DNA from: Neurospora tetrasperma FGSC 2508
Taxonomy: Eukaryota; Ascomycota; Sordariomycetes; Sordariales; Sordariaceae
Length of the DNA: 64,000 nucleotides
Assembly: GCF_000213175.1 (NCBI RefSeq)
Contig: NW_009799100.1
Coordinates: forward strand, 556,132 to 620,131
Direction of reading: 5' to 3'
Position numbers and translations under genes: made by a program. The notes beneath the pieces are model-generated. The model saw nothing but the letters and a program-made list of their open reading frames with translations, searched no databases and was not told the origin of the DNA. Each line of letters starts with the position of its first letter. The stretch's first letter is position 1. Positions 59,215 to 64,000 of this stretch are shown piece after piece.

Positions 59215-59520
59215 GGTTGTGGGAGAAATTGGGAGCTTTATACACTTCTACAGGTTTGAATATTGTTTCATTAGAGGTGCGAGGGTCGTTGGTGAAGGGA
59301 ACTCTCAAGGTTTTGCGGGTAAGGCCCAAACGAAAATGTGAGGTTTCGGTCTCCACGGCCGCTGACAAGACAACCCACAAAATCAGGTCAGATCCAAACC
59401 TGGAAGGTTTGGAGATATCTGGAGGGAATGTTCAGTGAAGGGGTACTTTTTGTCTTTGAATGAGATTTCACCGGGACCGCAAGTATCGCACAAATGAGAG
59501 AAAAGGTTTAGTTGGTATTA
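59215..59520. other. Intergenic region between copy 2 and pseudogene copy 3
   Basis: Upstream sequence of copy 2. Homology to the 3' end of an exonuclease-like gene stops at 59521. Nothing else is recognised. Confidence 0.4.
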
Positions 59521-60282
59521 TCAAGCCAAGCATCCATCCCACTTTGCTTTTGTCATCACCACGAATCGAAGAAACGCGAGAACCTCCGCAACCGTGTCGT
59601 TAGTTGCGTTATGGAGAACGGTCGATGACTGTCCCTCGGAATCCAGCGCTCCCACGACGCCCAAAGACGCAAAAACAGTCTCGCCTGCTGTCCGGTAATG
59701 GGGAAAGCGAAGGCGGAAGGGCATCCATATCTGGAAGTCCCACATTTTAGTGTCGGAGCCGAGGTCGTCCAAGTTCATTCCAGCTTGTCTAAAGATCTTC
59801 TATTCCATCTCTGCACACCAAACGATGATTCGGACTTGTCGCTGGGCACCTCTTTCCTTCTCATCACCGGTGAGGTTGCTAATCGTAGCCTGCCTTATAG
59901 CATCCTTCAACCTTTCGACCCTCTGCTCCTTGCTGAGGCCGATGGTCGACCTTGCAAACGAACAGTGGTAGGGCCGCGCTTTGTGCGGCGCTGGGGCCTT
60001 GCTGGGCTTCTTGGTGTTTTTAGGATGGAAAAAAGCAGGGCAAGTCATCTCTGTGATGCCCTTCCACTGGTCAATGACAATGTGGTCGGCGGTGATGTCC
60101 TTTGCAATGCTTTCAATTTGCGCGACTGCAACCCTCTGCTGTAGGGATTGTTGGTTCTGATGACTGTGAGCGATTGTGGTGTCATGGTTACCCCTAGGAC
60201 TACGGGTATTGCTGTTAAAAGTTTTGCCAGTTCGCAAACTGCCGTGTCGAAATCGTTGCTCGGTGGCATGCGTCTCATGCAT
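59521..60282 (-). pseudogene. DEDDh exonuclease-like pseudogene, copy 3
   Basis: Minus-strand remnant colinear with copy 2: 'HKARPYHCSFARST' near 59960-60000, 'VRIIVW' near 59820, 'MWDFQIW' near 59740, 'LHNATNDTV' near 59590-59620 and 'AFLRFVVMTKAKW' near the end. An in-frame TAG at 59800-59802 interrupts the frame, which resumes in the same phase, so this is a nonsense change and not an indel. The Asp expected after 'IIVW' reads Cys. The N-terminal motif I (D-F-E) is missing, and the C-terminus stops just after the 'AKW' segment, losing the basic tail. It is therefore truncated at both ends. TAG could have come from CAG by C-to-T change, consistent with RIP. Confidence 0.75.
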
Positions 60283-60319
60283 TTCTTTTCCCTATTTCCC
60301 GAATTTCAGGCATCCGGCG

Positions 60320-60470
60320 TCCGGCCTCAGGCTGAAATTAGGTATGGTCGTAAATATCCCGTTCCACACAGTGGAATGAAATTGGAGAGAGGTTGATCCT
60401 GTCGTCGAACTACGCTACCTACTCGCCGCTCTTCAAGATTTTGAACCGCAAGAAGGTCAACATCCATAGA
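60320..60470 (-). pseudogene. C-terminal fragment of another DEDDh exonuclease-like copy
   Basis: The minus strand reads 'LTFLRFKILKSGE' followed by 'FDDRINLSPISF', which matches copy 4 ('LAFLRFEVLKSGEW' and 'FDDRINLSPISFDW') segment for segment, with in-frame stops in place of Trp codons. Similarity fades near 60320 and starts abruptly at about 60470. It lies upstream of copy 3 and cannot be its own C-terminus, so it is a relic of an additional copy or a deletion scar between copies. Confidence 0.65.
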
Positions 60471-61286
60471 GATAGTAAGGACCCTAATGAAGGATTTTGG
60501 CTGCTGATGTTGTTGCTTGCCGTATTATACCTCTGGACTGGATGGAAAGGGTGTGTTGGACATGAAATGTTCTTGATGGGAGAGCCGGAAATCATCTTAT
60601 AGGATGACGGAAGAGGAAATCGCCATCCACGGGGCCCATTTAATGAAAACAAAACTAGGTACAAGGTTGATGGATGGTTCTTTCCGTTAATAAGAGGGAC
60701 GTTGGGTATTGGGTTATTTATATGAAATCGAGTCGTCCATATATGACGGCCTACCATCTGTGTCCAAAGTCCGGACATCGGTAACTCAATTTAGTGTGTC
60801 TAAGGGTATAGAGGCAGGTAACGAAGTCAGCTGTATGAATCACGAATAGGTACCAGAGCCTCAGTTCTTTCCATTGTCCCGAAGAACATGTCGCGTTTTA
60901 CCACCTCCTATAATTTGCACGTAGGCCATGAATGTGGACACTGAAGAAAATGAAGCTGATCATCAGGCTAAAAGACTTCCTAGACGCAATGAAAAGAAAA
61001 GGGAAAGTCCACCTGAACTATCACTGACGATTGAAGCTGAAACTTTGACTGAAGACCTGACTTCCGAAGCGCGAAACCCTGAGTCGCAACAAGCGTTTTC
61101 TAATAGACAATACGTGTAAAGAAAACAAGAATTGTTTTCCAAACATTGATTGTCTCCCAAGATCCAGAAGTCAAAAGTATAGGGTATAACCTTCTATACT
61201 GTAGTGGTTTTGATAGTGGCCTTTTAAGGTGAAGGCCGGCATTTGAAGTTCCAATTGAAAGGTCTTTGGGAATAGCTTCAAAAAGT
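60471..61286. other. Intergenic region, nothing recognised
   Basis: No homology to the exonuclease-like copies. A 63-codon Glu-rich frame at 60928-61119 (plus) has no support. The stretch from about 61150 may be the 3' body of the tRNA-derived element listed next. Confidence 0.35.
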
Positions 61287-61380
61287 TGGTTACGAACAGG
61301 AATCGAACAAAGGCCACAAGCAAGAATGAAAATAAAGAACTACTTCATTAACTGCTTAACTACTAAACCAATTGGTTATT
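61287..61380 (-). repeat. tRNA-derived (SINE-like or tRNA pseudogene) sequence
   Basis: On the minus strand an A-box-like TGGTTTAGTAGTTAAG (61370-61355) and a B-box GTTCGATTCC (61308-61299) have polymerase III promoter order. The acceptor and T stems do not pair, so it is not a working tRNA. Flanking AT-richer sequence on the B-box side could be a SINE body. Neither a poly-A/T end nor a target duplication was identified. Confidence 0.4.
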
Positions 61381-61693
61381 TCTAAAGGAAGTAGTTGGTT
61401 CTTTCCATTGATAAAGGTCGCCGGGGGGAAGAGAGCGGAGGAAGGAAGGTAGGACTTTAAGACTTTGAAAATTTTCAGAATTTGGACCCGACCTAGAAGG
61501 ATACTATTTTACAGCGCTTACCCCCTATAAGAAACATGCATTGGTTATTAAACATTAATTGTGGTTATTATCCAACAACCATAATACATGTCTAGAAACA
61601 GATTTTCCCACTAAGGTTTATAACTACCGGTACCTGGGTGGGAACACCCTCATACAGACCAGCTGACCTAACGTTAAGCCAATGACTACCATA

Positions 61694-62718
61694 CTACGAG
61701 AGACCCGGAATCTGCCTTGAGCACTCCTCCCGCTTGAGGGCCCTATTCTTCCGGGCCCTTTGTTTCCTCGACCCGCCTCCTTTCCTTCCTGGGCTCTGGT
61801 CTCCCTGTTCGAGTGTCGTTTGACCCTTCCTCTCCTCACTTGCATCACCCAGGATGCGGACGTCTGAGTGCTGAAGTTGAAGGTTGTAGGTTGCTTGGCT
61901 AAGGGTGGCAATCTCGGCGAAGGTACCGGCGACATTGGCGGCTTCAGGGATTGGCTTGTCCAGTTCCATGGTCGTGACTTGCTGATGGGATAGCTGGATT
62001 TAAATGTTGCTGGAACCAGGTGTACCGTTCTGTCTGTTGTAGTTGCCCCCGTGAAGTGGTTCCTTCCAGCTTGAAGATTGCTTTGCGTCCAAAGACTGGC
62101 CATGCTTTCCCTGGATGTGGTTCCCATGCCCTTGCATCCGCTTCCTTGGCTGATGTCTCCTCTGGTTTCCAGGAGCCCGACTTATGTTGTCCTGATAAAT
62201 GGATTCATCCAGCCAGTCGAATGAAATTGGAGACAGGTTGATCCTATCATCGAACCACGCCATCCACTCGCCGCTCTTTAAGACCTCAAATCTCAAGAAA
62301 GCCAACAATTGTGCGACTGTGTCATTTGTCGCATTGTGAAGAATTGTTGTGGGATTTCCCACATGGTCTGTCGCCCCGAGAACCCCCAGGCTAGCAAAAG
62401 CCTCTTCTCCCTTTGCTTGACCATTGTTCTTGCCGTTGTCCAAGCGGATGCGGAATGGCGACCACGCCTGGAGGTCCCAAGCTTGGATATCACTGCCGAG
62501 CTCGTGGAGGTTGATGCCAGCCTGTCGAAAGATTCTATCTTCAAGTCCCGAGTCCCAAAAGAGAAGTCTGACCTGTCTTTGGTCTCCGTTTTCCCTTTCC
62601 GCGGAAGTGAGATTCTGGCTCGTGAGGCTTTGGAGGATGGCTTTCAGCTTTTCGATAGATTGGTCACGGCCGAGGATCGTCGACCTGGTAAATCGGCAGT
62701 GATATGGCCGCGCCGTGT
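61694..62718 (-). pseudogene. DEDDh exonuclease-like gene copy 4, disrupted by an LTR element
   Basis: The minus strand from 62718 reads 'ARPYHCRFTRST', 'LLFWDSGLED', 'AWDLQAW', 'LHNATNDTV' (H-x4-D), 'FLRFEVLKSGEW' and 'FDDRINLSPISFDW', then a basic Gln/Arg/His-rich linker. A TAA at 62002-62000 ends the frame, but the same phase continues open to 61694 and ends in a Lys/Arg-rich tail like that of copy 2. The stop is therefore probably a CAA-to-TAA change. The N-terminus, including motif I, is cut off at 62718/62719, where an LTR retrotransposon fossil begins just before the conserved ARPYHC segment. The missing part should lie beyond the right end of the window. Confidence 0.75.
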
Positions 62719-62994
62719 TGTAACGAACCGTTACAAGCACAAAAGTATATCGCTAGGATGATCAATAGACAACGGTAGTAGTAGCCAAAAGGTACTAATC
62801 GATTGTAGAAGCTATTGCTTGCTGGAGGGCCATAATAACGAAGGCCGGGAGGCCGTCTTATATACTAGCTCTCAACCGGTCCCGTAGTCCCGATATTTTG
62901 GGACTCCGGGCTTGCCCCGTAGTCCCGTTATTCCGGGACCCCGGGCTCCTCCTAATTAATTAATTTATCTAAACTTATTAATTAGATCGTAATA
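62719..62994 (-). repeat. 3' LTR of the right-edge element (about 276 bp)
   Basis: It begins TGTAACGAACC on the plus strand and ends GTAATA before CAATACCCCTC, the same junction as the left LTR of element 3. It holds an internal tandem of two CCCGTAGTCCCG/GGGAC units at about 62880-62945. Confidence 0.65.
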
Positions 62995-64000
62995 CAATAC
63001 CCCTCTTCTATAGCTTTATCTTTAACGCTATAATATAATTTTATAATACCAATTTATCCGTATTCAATACTTAGGTACTAATGAATTATATTAGTAATTA
63101 CTTTAATGCCTATTGTACCCTCCGTCTCCCTTTCCTTCTAATTTATCCTTCTTATTAACTATATTACCCTAAATTTTTATAAGTAAACCTTTCTCTTTCT
63201 CTTTCCTTTATTATCGATATTACCTATTATACCCGTATTATATATTGCTTCGAATCGCTTTACTCAAAAGAAGGTATTTACTAATACGTTGGTTCGCTAT
63301 ATCGAATAGTTCGGTAAAGTTCCTATAATACTATACTCTAATTATTATTATTATAATCGATCCTACGTTGTAGATCGTTCGAAATCTTCATCGTACAGTA
63401 AATACATTCGTTGTAAAGTAGTGTACAATGTATTAGCTAATCCGGATTTGTAATATAAATCTTATTTCTTAATAGTTACTACGGGTAGTAGTAATTAATA
63501 TAATACTAATAAATAAAGAGATAGAGGAAGCAAAGAGGTTAGAGGACGAAGAAGAACGATTAATAAGGGAAATTGCAATCCTTTAAAATCGTTTACTTTA
63601 TACCCGGGAGTAAAAGCGCTATTTACTTCGTTATTAGAAGGAATATTTTAATCGGAGGATAACGGATTTAGAGGAAGAAATATCTAAAGGAACCTCCGCT
63701 AAGGAATCTTTTTCTATCGTTAGGCCTACTAAGGAGCCCGATTAATTAAGGGAATTAAATATAATAAGTCCGGAGTCCCTAGAATATTTAATAGTTTCGG
63801 CTAATTAAAAAACCGTTAGTAGAAGTTTATAATCTTATTTTTAAAGTTGAAAAGGTTTTCGATTAATTCCTATATATTACTTTTGTAGCTGTAGCCTTAC
63901 TATTTAATTAAATATTCTATATTACTATCGCTATTGACCTTAAAATCCAATATAGTTTCTATAATAAATTTATTGCTATTATTCTATATTTGTACGTTTT
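62719..64000 (-). mobile_element. LTR retrotransposon fossil (Ty3/gypsy-like), right end outside the window
   Basis: It starts with an LTR (62719-62994), then a purine tract on the minus strand beside the LTR's inner edge, and an AT-rich RIP-like interior to the window end. The LTR terminus and the adjoining tract resemble those of element 3, so it is a related family in the same orientation, with its 3' LTR on the left. It is broken, with many interruptions in the visible part. It inserted into exonuclease-like copy 4. The presumed left target bases are cgtgt (62714-62718); the right duplication is not visible. Confidence 0.7.

Overview
The window looks like genomic DNA of a filamentous ascomycete, most likely a sordariomycete. 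The evidence is intron-bearing genes with short introns (54-106 nt) carrying GTRNGT donors and CTAAC-like branch points, fungal families (NACHT-ankyrin NLR, QDR-type MFS, GH18 chitinase, Mnn1-like glycosyltransferase), and AT-rich transposon relics whose damage looks like C-to-T RIP. Intergenic spacers are long and there are no operons.

Region 1 (1 to about 20,400) is an AT-rich island of dead transposons. Three LTR retrotransposon fossils are nested like dolls: a plus-strand Ty3/gypsy relic whose integrase region is split by a minus-strand element (862-13753), which is itself split by another minus-strand Ty3/gypsy element (2352-9720). Matching LTR pairs and 5-bp target duplications fix both inner boundaries. 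A pogo-like transposase tail (about 18060-18660) and unidentified decayed DNA follow.

Region 2 (about 20,400-55,400) is gene-bearing DNA of normal composition: a hendecad coiled-coil protein (minus), a NACHT-ankyrin NLR-like protein (plus), a small secreted Cys-rich protein (plus), a GH18 chitinase (minus), an HSL-type alpha/beta hydrolase (minus), a Tc1-like DNA transposon with readable TIRs and TA duplication, a GH31 glycosidase with an unusual repeat-bearing N-terminus (minus), an MFS transporter (plus), tRNA-Gly(GCC) (minus), an M20 carboxypeptidase-S-like protein (plus) and a GT71-like mannosyltransferase (minus). No shared pathway is evident, although chitinase, GH31 and mannosyltransferase all act on carbohydrate.

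Region 3 (about 55,400-62,720) is a minus-strand array of DEDDh exonuclease-like paralogues (Gfd2/YDR514C-like): two intact genes, one pseudogene, one C-terminal fragment and one copy cut by an LTR element. The damaged copies carry stops consistent with C-to-T change.

Region 4 (62,719-64,000) is the 3' LTR and part of the interior of another minus-strand LTR retrotransposon fossil that runs out of the window, with AT-rich composition resuming. The paralogue array is thus decaying at its contact with a transposon island, which I consider the most interesting feature here, along with the HNGH/FAWA-repeat GH31 protein.
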